Source: Psilocybe azurescens (Eukaryota > Basidiomycota > Agaricomycetes > Agaricales > Agrocybaceae). Taken from it: a DNA stretch of 64,000 bases. Both the position numbers and the translations under genes were made by a program. The stretch lies in contig JAJIRX010001058.1 of the NCBI GenBank assembly GCA_023853785.1, forward strand, positions 1 to 64,000, written 5' to 3'. The number at the start of each line of letters is the position of its first letter. Positions within the stretch are counted from its first letter, which is position 1. The notes below the pieces were generated by a model that saw nothing but the letters and a program-made list of their open reading frames with translations, was not told the origin of the DNA and ran no database searches. Shown piece after piece: positions 46,046 through 56,930 of the stretch.

Positions 46046-46069
46046 TATGTATTAATAGATGGGCCCTAC

Positions 46070-46970
46070 AGGTGGTGAAAATGAGTAAAATGGTTGGAAT
46101 ATTTTGAGTTCGCATCTACTATTATAACCTATGGGTTGTTCTAAGAAATTATGGTGAACTGCCACTGTTGTACATGCACATATCTTTAAATCTGCAAAAA
46201 CCCAACATATTCCTCACCTCTAGAAAATTCAGTTGGATTCTGTTCTGCCGAAAGCGATTCTGGGGTACACATCAATGCATGGGTCAACAGAAGGAACAGA
46301 TGGCGACAAGCTTGGGATGGATGCCTATAGAGAATGACTAACTGCAAAAGATGCTCAATTGTGAGTGCAGGCATTCAGCTCGTAGAAATAAACCTCGACG
46401 TGTGCCAGAGCTGCATTTGATCATGCCTGTAGAACTTTTGGACAACAAGATCTCAAAGCCATAGAAGTCATAAAAATAAATTCCGAGAGTGGACATAATG
46501 GAACGTCGGCGTCCGGAGACCACCAGGACAGCATCCAGCAGGGGGCCACATCCGATCCCACTTGCGTAGTGGATGCAATCAGCCACTGGGCAAAGACCAC
46601 AAACAAGGTGTGCACTTGCAGCAGTCAGTCAGATTCATAAAACAGCATGGCCACTGATCTGCCTTCAACTTGCTGCTTTTCCTCATCTAAGGAGCTAAAT
46701 AAAACAGTCGGTGCTGCCTTGCGTTTCAAAGAGGCTTCCACCCATCTTCGTTGGCAAACTGAACCATTCTGTCTGGTCTGTGTGGATGATGCTTGCCGGA
46801 AGTGATATAACTTTCACAGTTTTTGGAAATCTTCCCGCTGCTGGAGCCATTGTCATCTTGAAGACTGAGTTCGATAGGTCTATTACGGCTGCTGACATCA
46901 GTGTCATGGTCCCTGGCCAGACTTGTTGTTTCCTTGGCGGCGACCGTTGTCAGGCCTGCGGGCGCCAGTG
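46070..46970. other. Possible 3' part of the adjacent minus-strand gene
   Basis: Minus-strand frames such as 46695-46907 (KVISLPASIIHTDQTEWFSL) and 46338-46615 have coding-like composition, but joins to the Zn2Cys6-like gene cannot be established by eye. Confidence 0.3.
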
Positions 46971-47680
46971 TCAATGTCTGCAGGGCTTGGGCCTCCTGCC
47001 CCGTGTATTGTCCGCGGCTGTCAGTTTCTGGTCATTCTGGGAGGAGGGAAGCTTGATGACAGTGCCCTTGGTCGGAATGGACGCAATGGTGGCGGTGCGA
47101 GGAGGTGTACGTGCAATGGCCTCCGGGACGGCCACTGCGACATAGGCCGGAAGACGTTCTTGTATCTCCTTCAACTTCTGTATTTCCGACAGGAGGTGCG
47201 TACTGTCGTCCCTGACTACGCGGAGACTAGCGACGAGGTGCATGAGGATTCCTCCAAAATCCACCGGCATTGCCCACTTCCTCTCCACAATTTTCAGGAC
47301 CGACCTTCTTGAACGAGCATCGGGATTGGGTGCCTCCCACAAAAGATCGTTCACCATCTCATTGTTAACCATCGTTCCATAGCCCAGGATGGGGGACATC
47401 GCCTCTGCTAATGGGCACTTCCTTTTTCTGATGTAGCACTCCCAGCAAGCGTGGGCGCCGTTGTCCCTGTCAACCAGTACTAGGCATTGCTTTTTGCAAG
47501 AACGCAGGACCTGCAGGCAAGCTCCCCTTCGGTCCACTTCCTGATATTTAACACCTCCATGCTTTGTGCTGGCATGCGGGCATTGGACGCCTTCATCCTT
47601 TGGATTGGTGGATGGGGCTGAGGGGTTGTGGAAGGAATGGCGGCCGGGGCCTGCCTACGGCGACCGTCTTCGGTCGCCCG
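46971..47680 (-). CDS. Zn2Cys6-like protein, interrupted 5' by a solo LTR
   Basis: Minus-strand frames 47680-47493 and 47494-46971 join through one missing base in the T5 run at 47491-47495. The join gives CRSCVLAKKQC (C-x2-C-x6-C), 12 residues, then CWECYIRKRKC (C-x2-C-x6-C). That spacing matches a fungal Zn2Cys6 binuclear cluster, but the basic residues sit in the second half instead of the first as in Gal4-type proteins. Preceding sequence is Pro/Ser/Ala-rich; following it is a helical stretch (LRVVRDDSTHLLSEIQKLKE) and a Pro/Thr-rich tail. The role (DNA binding or other) is inferred. The 5' side runs straight into the LTR at 47682, so the gene is probably disrupted. Frames at 48063-48410 may be its upstream part. 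Confidence 0.55.
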
Positions 47681-47681
47681 G

Positions 47682-47924
47682 TGTGACGGAGTCACCCTAA
47701 TTGAGTTTTACATATCTTATCTTATCTTATGTTTTTCTTTCTTTACTCTTCTATCTCTTTCTAAATCGTATTTGCTCGAGTAATTAATATTACGTAGACA
47801 CTTTCTACAATATATAAGAGCTTGTTGATGTACGTAGGTAGTCGACCTTGAATACACGGCTTTACCTGGTCATTTAAGGTTCTCCCAGTGTGTCGAGACT
47901 CGTGTGAAAGCACGCCTCGTCACA
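47682..47924. mobile_element. Solo LTR
   Basis: 243 bp starting TGTGACGGAGTCACCC and ending CACGCCTCGTCACA; the termini TGTGACG/CGTCACA are exact inverted repeats with the TG...CA ends of retrotransposon LTRs. Flanks are GCCCGG on the left and GCCGGG on the right, close to a 5 bp target duplication but imperfect. A TATATAAGAG motif near 47812 could be the promoter element. No internal retrotransposon region is attached. Confidence 0.75.
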
Positions 47925-48062
47925 GCCGGGCGTCTTGTTGGATAGGGTTTGCCGTGTATTTCTGTGAGCGTCCATTTGATTTGAATCTACAGATATGTTA
48001 GTCTTTGTACTTGGAAAATGTTGGAGGCTTACATTGCTCTGATTTTGAATCCTCCCCTCGTC

Positions 48063-48410
48063 TTATCGACACCACGATGTCATCACTATCTGTACCATCA
48101 TCATTTTCCTGTGTCGATGTTTCCTTCCTTTTCCCTTCGTTGTCAAATACTTCTTTGACTTGCCCAGCTGGATTTCCTCATCGTCATCCTCACCGAAGAC
48201 AGGATTACTTGTTTCCATCTCAGTTACTTTGGTTGTCGAAGGCCATGAAGGTTTTAATGGGATGGCAGAGGCTGCTGGTTTCTTAGCGGGCGGCCCTATC
48301 TTCACCTCCGCGTTAGCCGTCAATCGCAACACACGAACTAGGTTCAACTTCGGTGCCGAGAAGTATAACTTGGTATAAACATGTATAACCACGTCATGTG
48401 ACCACGCCAC
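48063..48410 (-). CDS. Uncharacterised acidic ORF, possible exon of the Zn2Cys6-like gene
   Basis: 115 codons reading VKIGPPAKKPAASAIPL, an acidic run (FGEDDDEEIQ) and, in a neighbouring frame, VFDNEGKRKETSTQENDDG. It lies upstream of, and on the same strand as, 46971-47680, across the solo LTR. It resembles the disordered linker of a nuclear protein. Linkage is inferred. Confidence 0.35.
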   Translation of the reverse strand: MAWSHDVVIHVYTKLYFSAPKLNLVRVLRLTANAEVKIGPPAKKPAASAIPLKPSWPSTTKVTEMETSNPVFGEDDDEEIQLGKSKKYLTTKGKGRKHRHRKMMMVQIVMTSWCR

Positions 48411-48421
48411 AACATTTCAAA

Positions 48422-49979
48422 GAACCCCAGTACTTTACCTTTCCCCACAGAGTCCATATGGAATCCAGTGGAATCCAGTGGAGTCCAGTGTAGGGCTGCG
48501 CTGAACCGTAAGTTACGGCATATAGCCGTAAATTACGGCTGCCGCTGTCGTACCGTGAGCCTTTGGGGTGCAAATTTACGGCTGTAAGCATACGGTGGCC
48601 TTACAGTGATGGCAAATACTCACATTTTTGAGGCGGAGTGACTTGATTCTAGCTCAGTTAGATCCGAAACGCCCAAATCCAGTCTCAGAATAATTTTCTG
48701 ATGGCTGGTTGTCGACCTACGGCTCTCACGGCGATCAAACTGTACCGTACCACGAAGCCTCAGGAGGTTACGGTGTACGGCTGTACTTTTACGGCCAACT
48801 ACCATTACGGTACGGCGCGCAGTCCTAGTCCAGTGGACTTGCCTATACATTGAGTGTAAAGAGATACACAAAGCCCATTGGAGTCCACTGGACTCCACTG
48901 GACTCCAGTAGATGCTATACTACACAGCTGTACTTCACTTTTTTGCCGAATTTATCTAGACTGTAGTAGATTCTACTAGATTTTATTAGATTTGCAATAT
49001 GTGAATATTAAATTGGGAGTACTCAGAGTCCACTGGACTCCACTGGACTGTTTGAATTTAGAAAGTGAGTGATTGTGTTAATGCTATAAATTAAATGTAG
49101 AGCCTGAGTGCTCCATTCTAAATCTATTTGAATTGTGCTATTTGCTTTTTTTTGAGAAAATGCAAAATACTTGACAAAAACCAGTGATAAACAAAATTTG
49201 ACTGATGGATTTTTTTCCAAAAGAAAACTTTGTACTAGATTATATAAAGTTATTTTTGAAGATCTTGATATTTAAATTATGTGTCTGAGGTCCTTTTTAT
49301 TTAGTTATATATAGATTAGACAGTATTAAATGTTATATTAGATAATTTAGTTCAAAATTATTTAAATTTAAATATTTATTGAGTGCATGTTATTTTTTTG
49401 TTTTTCTATTGAGAAAACTTTTAACTGCTTGTCAACAGCTAATTAAAAGTAAAATTTAACAGATGAGAGTATTTTCTAAAAGTAGAAATTTTCTATATAA
49501 TATAGTTTTTTTTAAGATTATACTAATGTTTAAATTATGTTTGTAAGTATTTTTCTTTTAGGAAATATATTAACACATTGAATTTTGACTAAAATTTTAC
49601 AAATATTTATTATTATTTATTTTAACATATTTTATTTTACATTTTTTGTTAACAAAATTGTAGCCTGCTTTGATATCTAATTTATATATTTAATTATATT
49701 TGAGGCTATAAATGACATCATTGTGCAATATGTATATAAATAGAGCCAAATTCAAGATCACACTTTCAAATTGATCTCATCAAAATATAAACAAATCCAA
49801 ATTCAAACAGTGTACTAGATATGTACTGAAAGTCCAGTGGACTGACACTGGACTAAAATTTGGCAGGAGTCCAGTCAGAACTAGTGGACTTGACTGGACT
49901 ATAGTCCAGTGGACTGTCGGTTTTTGTACATTTTAGCAGAGAATAGTGCAGTGGACTCCACTGGACTCTACTGGGGTTC
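48422..49979. mobile_element. AT-rich element with 11 bp TIRs and subterminal palindromes
   Basis: GAACCCCAGTA (48422-48432) is the exact inverse of TACTGGGGTTC (49969-49979). Inside both ends lie clusters of GTCCAGTGGAC/TCCACTGGA (48455-48490, 48828-48842, 48882-48905, 49028-49050, 49830-49915, 49949-49967). The core 49080-49820 is very AT-rich, with no transposase. Repeated subterminal motifs are typical of DNA transposons whose transposase binds them. No target duplication is evident. Confidence 0.6.
48491..48827. mobile_element. hAT-type MITE with 8 bp target duplication
   Basis: 337 bp. The left end TAGGGCTGCGCTGAACCGTAA is inverted at the right end as TAGGACTGCGCGCCGTACCGTAA. It is flanked on both sides by GTCCAGTG (48483-48490 and 48828-48835), the 8 bp duplication expected of hAT elements. 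The interior has TACGGC-type repeats (TTACGGCATATAGCCGTAA) and no ORF. The target lies in a GTCCAGTGG repeat, so part of the flank identity could be coincidental. Confidence 0.8.
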
Positions 49980-50280
49980 ATAATGGATTACATGGAGGAA
50001 AGAAAAGACCTCAAGAACCCCGTTATCTTAAGTTGGGTGTCAAAACACACGTCCTTTCGCTCCACATATAAGATTGACATATCATGCAGAAGAGAAAACA
50101 GCAACACTTCTAATATCCACAAAAATACCCTGTGTGGCTGTGGTCATGATGTTGGAGAAAGCTTCCAAGTGGCTGTATCAACTGTCACAGTCTCAAGTGG
50201 TGTGGACAAGGATTTAGAAACAAAAATCCCTGGAGTACTGGTCAAATGAAACAGAAACAGAGACACAGGCCACGTCCACT
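49980..50280. other. No recognisable gene
   Basis: An 88-codon plus-strand frame (49983-50249) has no recognisable features. Confidence 0.35.
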
Positions 50281-50309
50281 CAAAATACACAAAAATGCAA
50301 AACATAAAA

Positions 50310-50570
50310 TGAGTCAGCCACCTCCCTACTCTTCATTCTCACAAAATTCTTCAACCAATTAATCAAACTCAATGTCCCATCCTCATTCCACTGCTTAATA
50401 TCGCCTGTCCTGAACCACCCATCCACCACAAAAATACTCTGATCGTCTATAAGATCTGAGCAGTTGAAGTACCCATATGTGATGAGGAATGGGCTTGAGA
50501 CATCCACAAACTCAAAAGACAGGAGCTCAAGAGGGAAGAGTGCCCATTCTTGACGCTTCCACGAGTCCAC
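50310..50570 (-). pseudogene. Long-chain acyl-CoA synthetase fragment (AMP-binding family)
   Basis: The enzyme activates fatty acids to acyl-CoA through an acyl-adenylate. The minus-strand frame reads GYFNCSDLIDDQSIFVVDGW, then FRTGDIKQWNEDGTLSLINW and LKNFVRM. DGWFRTGD and the following strand are the conserved adenylate-binding region of this family; the next motif, normally D-R-x-K-x-x-x-K, reads NWLKNFVR and has lost its Arg. Only some 60-90 residues of a ~700-residue enzyme remain, with no neighbouring exons. It is a relic, perhaps captured by a transposon. Confidence 0.6.
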
Positions 50571-50649
50571 ACCCTAGAAAAAAATAAAATGATGTCAAAA
50601 AGGATATACATACTTATAATGCATGATAGCCCGCCCTGTGTTCCTCTCA

Positions 50650-50990
50650 GATGATTTTTAGCCCCTTCTCCTTCTCCTTCCCTCTCCACCCACTCCCACA
50701 GCCGCCTCCATAGTAGCCTTAATGGTCCTCATCTGCTTCAACCCAAACTCAAACAACCTTGCACGCTCCTCCTCCAGCACACTGTCCAACTTTGCTTGTC
50801 CACCCACTTGCACACCCCCGCACCATTGAACCTTGACTGCCCTTTCCAGAGCTGCATCTTCTTGTCCAGGGCATGTAATCATGTTGTCATCATGTTCAGC
50901 CCTCCCTCTGCCTCAGTCTTGGTGGTGATGGCACTGGCATCGGTAGCAGAGGTGGAAGAGGAATCATCAGCAACAGAGGAAGAGGTCAGC

Positions 50991-51023
<33 letters not shown>

Positions 51024-51400
51024 CCCCACAATAGCTCTTGAGCTCCTCCACCTTGCACTCCATCCCACAAAATTGTGCCCTGCGCAGCGTATGCTGCTGC
51101 TCTAGCGCCACTGTCAGCATGACTATGCTCAACACCTGCAGGAAAAGCTTTGTGACCTCCTGCATGAGTACATTGCTGCCATTATTGTCACTGCCTTCAT
51201 GTGCTGCACCTCGTTCTTCCTGTCATAAGCCTGATCCTTCATGGTCTGGGTCTGCATGGTGCTCAGCCTTGGCCTTGACTCAGATCCACCATCCCCATCC
51301 TCACCTTCACCCCAGCCCTTGCCCCAGCCCTCATGCTGCCGCCTCAGCTGCCCCCACACAAGTGGAAATTTTACACGTGCCTGCCTTGAGTGACCACCCA
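50650..51400 (-). pseudogene. Uncharacterised low-complexity coding relic with poly-Ala/CAG tract
   Basis: Protein-like pieces on the minus strand in shifting frames: KDQAYDRKNEVQHMKAV (near 51200), VLMQEVTKLFLQVLSIVMLT, LRRAQFCGMECKVEELKSYC (near 51060), a CAG-derived poly-Ala or poly-Leu tract (51022-50992), a Ser/Thr/Asp-rich stretch, and LDSVLEEERARLFEFGLKQM (near 50750), which looks coiled-coil. The family is not recognised. The frame changes make an intact gene unlikely as sequenced. Confidence 0.4.
50992..51022 (+). repeat. CAG trinucleotide repeat
   Basis: About ten uninterrupted CAG units. Confidence 0.9.
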
Positions 51401-51559
51401 TGCCTCACATGGATGTCTCAGAAATCTTTGCCAGTCCAATGCCTAGGTCCTGCCTCCTCCTCTGTCTCTGTCTCCGCTGTACATCAGCAAAATCAGAAAT
51501 ACTACAGAGCTCTCAGGTAGTACTCTATAGCATCTGAGTATTTTAGCAAAGGTCCCCAT

Positions 51560-52540
51560 TTAGATAGTCTTTCATCATTTGTATATAATTTATTCTGGTT
51601 GTTATGGAGTACTATATACCTCTCAATAGCATGTGCTACGAAAGCCCATAGCATTCCATAGCACCATCTAATTATGTTTATAGCACTGCCTAATTATGTC
51701 CATAGCATTACATATCATAATCCATAGAATCCCATATCACAATCCATAGTATCATCTATTAGAATCCAAGGTAATCTATAGCATCCCTCATCCTACTACA
51801 TAGCAGTATATAGACAATGGCAGCATTACAAACCACTTACTATCCTCTAATATTATACCTTGATTAGCCAATTGAAAAGCCTGTACAATGTGGGGTTCAA
51901 ATGAAATGACCAGGTAAAATTTCGTATGCATTAAATTAGTTCTACGACAATTACTGTAAAGAGGACTACCACTTCTGAGACAATACGAAGAAGAAATATG
52001 ATAGATACAGCCCAAACAATCAGTTAAGTATGGGTTCAAAGCTATATGGGTTGACCATATCATCACGAGCCTGAAGTTGCCTCCTATTACTCATACATTT
52101 TGAGGTGGGTTCAGAGGAAACAGTGTATTGATTACTTACATCCCCATTGCTGCCCAACGACAGTGATTGTCCTCAAGAACACATTGATAGTAGTTATATG
52201 TTCTGACCTTGTCTATCAGTGCTAGCATCGGCAGAGTGTATCTGCCCATATGCTTTTTGCTGAAGTCATTTTTGTCACAGGTTCCAGATCACCATTCATC
52301 GAGGCAGCTGTGAAGCTGGTAGAGTGGTTAGCACTTGTCATGCTATGGTAAACAGATTAAAATGTAACATACAAACATCATGATCAGGGGCAATAGCACC
52401 ATCTGGTACCATGTCCTTAAACTGGTCAGGGAACGACTTTGCTATTCCATTGTCTCAATTGTAGTAGAATTGAAAGATGAGATTTTGAATACATGGGTGC
52501 AAGATGTTCACATGTTTGCCCTTCACAGATGAAAACTTAG
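51560..52540. other. Degenerate CCATAG repeats and AT-rich spacer
   Basis: 51600-51790 has about ten short iterations of (C)CATAG(C/A)A(T/C)C spaced 15-30 bp. The rest has no recognisable gene. Confidence 0.45.
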
Positions 52541-54225
52541 TAGTGTTGATTAAGTGGATGAGGAGCTTTATTTACCTCAGTGTTTGGTGGACCAAGAAGG
52601 AACAAGCAGTTTGGTTGTAAAACTGCATGGACCAGCATTGTTGGAATACAAACCGCGCTTGGCACCAGTGATGGTCTGTTGGGTCTGTATGGTCTGCGGT
52701 AACATTACTGGCCTAATTTTTGTAGACCATAACATTCTTATTTTACACGTTAAATACCTTTCATCAACATAGCACACCCTCAGTCTGTTATTCTACATAC
52801 TGAGGTATGTACTCATCTTGTCCCAATGCTTTTACTATCTTACTTACCTCTTTCATAGCTTGCATTTCAATAAGCATAGGTGAGGACATCTACATAGTGT
52901 TGCATGACAAGTTGATGGCAAAGTTGTTTCATTGCACACCAGTAGCTGGCAGCCTCCTTGTATACCTAGACAAGGTATCAATAAAAGATAGAAACAAGAA
53001 AATGAAATCAATCTTACAACTATGGACATGGGTCTGGTAATGGTGTACCCTGAAAGAATCAATCACATCAGTAAAAAGAATGATCAAATATAATTATAGA
53101 CCATACTGTCACTGAGCTCTATACCCTTTTCTTTGTGAGCTGCTAAGGATTGCATTAAACATGCTCTAGCATCCAAAATATTGAATGAGTGCATAGAAAA
53201 GGCTTTTATACAGCAATGTAAAACTGGAATCATTCTTTAGCATACTGGATGACAGTTTGCCAGGTTTTTGAGTAATATCAAAGGCAAGTGTTGTTGTATA
53301 AGCTAATTATTCTAATACTTGTCCCACCTTCCTGTTCATTTGACTGGGCCTCAGAGTCCACAGTATCCTCTTCTTTGCCACTTGACTCGAGGCCTGCTGA
53401 TTTGAAGCAGCAGCAGCAAGCCTTGTAAGAAGGTGGGTGGCTGGGACAATTTTGGTAGTGGTGTTCTTCAAGGATATTGCAAAATCCACAGTCCTAAAGG
53501 ACAAGCTCAGTACATGTACTTTAAACAGGTAAGATCATACCTCTTGTGCAGCCAAGTTGGGATTTTGAGAGTAGCTTCAAATATATTCAAAAGAGCACCT
53601 TTCATCTTCATTGTCAGATACTTCATCAACAAAGACTATAAGTTTGTAGGTTCCTTAATCTTAGTGTATGGAGAGGAAAGACTTGCACTTATGGCCATCC
53701 CCATTGCACTGAGCATCAAGTTGACCTCCTGGGAAGAACCTGATGTTGTAAGGATTGTTGAAGTCATAATTGTCCTGAAGATAAATAATTAGTAAGATGT
53801 GATTCAAAAGTTTACCACTCACATGTTGATCATTTTGTGAGCAATCTTTATCATGCCACTGACTTTGGTGATTCTTGTCACCACTCCAGGAGAATGGTCT
53901 GAGTTGTACCTTGTCTTTGTCTTTGTCTTCATCCTCATCCTCATTTTTGCTCATCATGTAGTCTTCTTCATTGTCATTGTCATTGTCCTCATCACCATTG
54001 ACATCGCTCTTACTGATGAGTCAACTGTGGAGTCTGCTGGTTTCAGTGACTTTGTTCTCTTGAGCAGGTGGATCATTGTGTATGTTGTTGTGTGCTGCCT
54101 ATATAAATTCCATATCAGCATTGAATATAACAAACATATATATATTAAAAAAGAAACATATGTCCATCATATAAAGCTCTTGCAAAGTTGAATTCACTTG
54201 AGGTACTGTTAGTGGGCTTCTTCTG
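52541..54225. other. No recognisable gene
   Basis: Short frames on both strands. 53853-54055 (plus) is Val/Ile/Phe-rich because of GTCATTGTC-type repeats (GTC TTT GTC TTT), equivalent to an Asp/Glu/Lys-rich run on the minus strand (DEDEDKDKD) that could be an acidic linker of a decayed protein. Confidence 0.35.
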
Positions 54226-54228
54226 TAT

Positions 54229-54600
54229 TCAAAAGAGTAAGCTATACCTTGCAGAGTTAGTCCTGAGGCTTCCATGGGCCTCTGCTACTGCAAAGGGGTT
54301 GACAAAGTTGATTCGCAATGGCCTCTTGCTGAGAAGGGGATTGTTGTTGAACAAGGACTGGTTGGCACTGTTGTTGTTGAGCAAGGCCCAGGGGTGGTTG
54401 ATGCTGCTGCTGCTGAGTAAGGCCCAGGGGTTGGTGCTGTTGGCACTGAGCAAGGCCCAGGGGTGGTTGACACTGCTGCTATTAAGAAAGGCCTGGAGGC
54501 ACTCAATGTTGATGTTGCTGAACAACAGGAGGAGGTTGATGTTGTTGCTGCTGGACAACAAATGGTGTTGGTGATGCCTTTTCAGTCTCCTTGTTCCACT
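54229..54600 (-). pseudogene. Gln/Pro-rich repetitive coding relic
   Basis: One minus-strand frame reads EWNKETEKASPTPFVVQQQQ, then imperfect repeats of QQQQHQPPLGLAQ (45-48 bp units, GGCCCAGGGGTGGTTG on the plus strand at 54388-54490). A few stops interrupt it. Gln/Pro-rich repeats are common in fungal regulatory proteins, but no folded domain is present to define a family. Confidence 0.4.
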
Positions 54601-56930
54601 CCACAGAATTGATTCGATGAGGTGATGGGGCTCCTTAAAGGATGGGTCAACCCAATTGACTTTTGTGACCTATGAAGGCTGTAAGACAACATTGAGATAT
54701 ACAACCCTCAGAACACTCACATTGCCACAAACACGCTTGGCAGGAGGAGCCATGTCATTATTAGACAATTCACCTGCAAAATTTTCAAGTTCAGTGGGCT
54801 CAGCACCTGTGCATGTGCCTTGTTGGTGCTTCTGGATCTTTGCCTCAAGGTCCTGACCAATAGCTTGGGCTGCCTTCTGCAGCTGAGCTATGTGACCACC
54901 TTGGCCATGGGTACTGTGAATTGGCCTACAATTACCGGTAGGAACATTCTCTTTAGTACAAAGATAAGTAAAAATTGGTCCTGTATATTCTGGATTGCAT
55001 ACCCTTATTCACTGCCGCTTGAGTGCTATCTGGCACTGATATGCCTGTAACTGCCAGGTTATATTCAAGGTCTGCTGCAGCAGAATATGTATGTAGGGGA
55101 CTTAGATGTCTGCTAGTCCAGAACCATTCCAATAATCCCAAACAACACAGATGCAAAGCTTTAGAAATGGTTGGGCTTGAAGAACAGCAAGTAAAAATAT
55201 TGTGGTACAGCATATATAAGGGGTATAGACATCTGCTAATCCAGATTCACACCAATAGTCCCAAACAATGAGTGAGAGAACATATGCAAAGCTGTAGAAA
55301 CAGTTGAGCATGAAGAATGGCAAGCAAAAACAGGAGATAACTCACAGCCCTCTACGTGCTTTGTAAGTTTCTCAGATTCTTCAACAGCTTCACCAGGGTC
55401 ATGTATAGGCACAACAATCCCAAAAGATATTAAAATATGTCAGATTTGACCCAGGGCAAGTTGTGCATTGAAAAGCTCCATATCAGCTGTTTTTAAGGCT
55501 GAAATTGCCACTTCTGCCTGGACACACAGCTCCACCTGTTTACGTCAGCATGCAGCCTCCTTTTCTTTGGCTTCTTGCAGCATTGTGTATGCTTGTTCAT
55601 GGCGGGTTAACTAAATGGTTGGTTGAGAGCTGTACCATCACAATGTGAACCGGTAGCATATACTGACACCAAGTTGTGATGCTTGTGATATAGAAGTAGG
55701 TGACATGATTAATTTGAATTCCTTTATATCGAATAAATTGGGTAGCAATCGAAGTAGCAAACAGGAAGAGGTGACAAAAACACCATGTAATAGGGACAAT
55801 AGAGGGTGGATGGCAACATTGGAAGGAGTCAGTCAAGGACTCAAAAAAAGATGGAGAACATTGGAGGAGACAGTAGGATGTAGAAGAAGTGCTCCTACAC
55901 ATCCTCATCTTTATCAACAGAAATGAAGGCAGCCGAAAATGTAAATCCTGTAGATCCTGCTGCCTGGATGGCAATATCGGACTGCTCACATTGACAGCAT
56001 TGGAGGCATGCACAATGCAGCCACTGGTTGTGACCTCTCTTATACCAGTTTGGAGGTATGGAACAAAGTTTGCCTTCAAGCTACTGCATATCATTATCCC
56101 CACAATATCTATCCACATGTAACAATCAATGCCTTTCCACCATCAGAAAAACAGGTGCATGGGCTTTTGACTCAGCAATTGCAAATATGGATCCAAACTA
56201 CATATGGCCTCAAAGTGGACTCAAAGGTGACTTTGAAATTCTAAATCTTTAAAGGACCATCTAATACTATATATCTTAGGACATGCTGTGGTCAATATTT
56301 GTTTAATTTTTCAAATTGTTCCCATCTCTGCAAAGCTACCTTCCCATCATATCACCAACAGATTTCTTACATATGCACAACATTTTGATATCATTCCTCA
56401 GCCTCCAGTTAGAGGAGCCAGATTCTGAGGTCCAATGTCTCCTTCCTTGGTGTCCTCTCCCTCATGCTCACGCTCATGCTGTTGTTGTTCACATTCACAT
56501 TCATGCCTCTGCCCCTGTCCCCCTTATAATCATCTCCCTCAACACCCCCACTGAAATGATCCTAATTTGTTTGAGTTTGGATCCGTTTGTGAGGGGGAGT
56601 AGACTCCGTCTATTTTGTGCTATAGGTTGGAGTTTGTAATGAGAAGGGTTAATATTTAATATGTTAAGATTTTTAGGGAGTAAAAAAAGGGACAGGAAAC
56701 AATATGGAATGATGTTCACAGAGGAAGAGAAACAAATTCAGAACATGTGAGGACGATGTGAGATGGAGGGAGCGGGTATCCAACTACCCCTACCAGGCCT
56801 AATCTATGTGTGCTTTATAGTACTCAGTATTTCTAAGGTACAAAATGTAAATGAAATAAAATATAAATCCACGTGTTCTCTAAGCTAAAGCCCAGGGAAT
56901 GTGTGTCCAATGAGCTGGAAGAAACATTAA
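54601..56930. other. No assignable gene
   Basis: Several overlapping 60-170-codon frames on both strands without domains. 55080-55150 and 55225-55300 contain a short imperfect duplication (AGACATCTGCTA, CAATA(A/G)TCCCAAACAA, ATGCAAAGCT). 56435-56500 has degenerate CACATTCA/CATGCTCACG runs. Confidence 0.3.

Larger units (their letters stand above)
43272..46066. mobile_element. 2.8 kb segment bounded by a 21 bp inverted repeat
   Basis: GGGCCCATCTATTAATACATA at 43272-43292 is the exact reverse complement of 46046-46066. Between them lie a GC-rich block (43300-43430), GC hairpins, a 21 bp minisatellite, an AT-rich internal duplication and a foldback element abutting the right terminus. No transposase frame is seen, so if this is a transposon it is non-autonomous. 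No target-site duplication is clear. Confidence 0.55.

Noticed and set aside
52300..52335. GGTAGAGTGGTTAGCAC resembling a tRNA D-arm
   Set aside because: Neither strand folds into a tRNA here.
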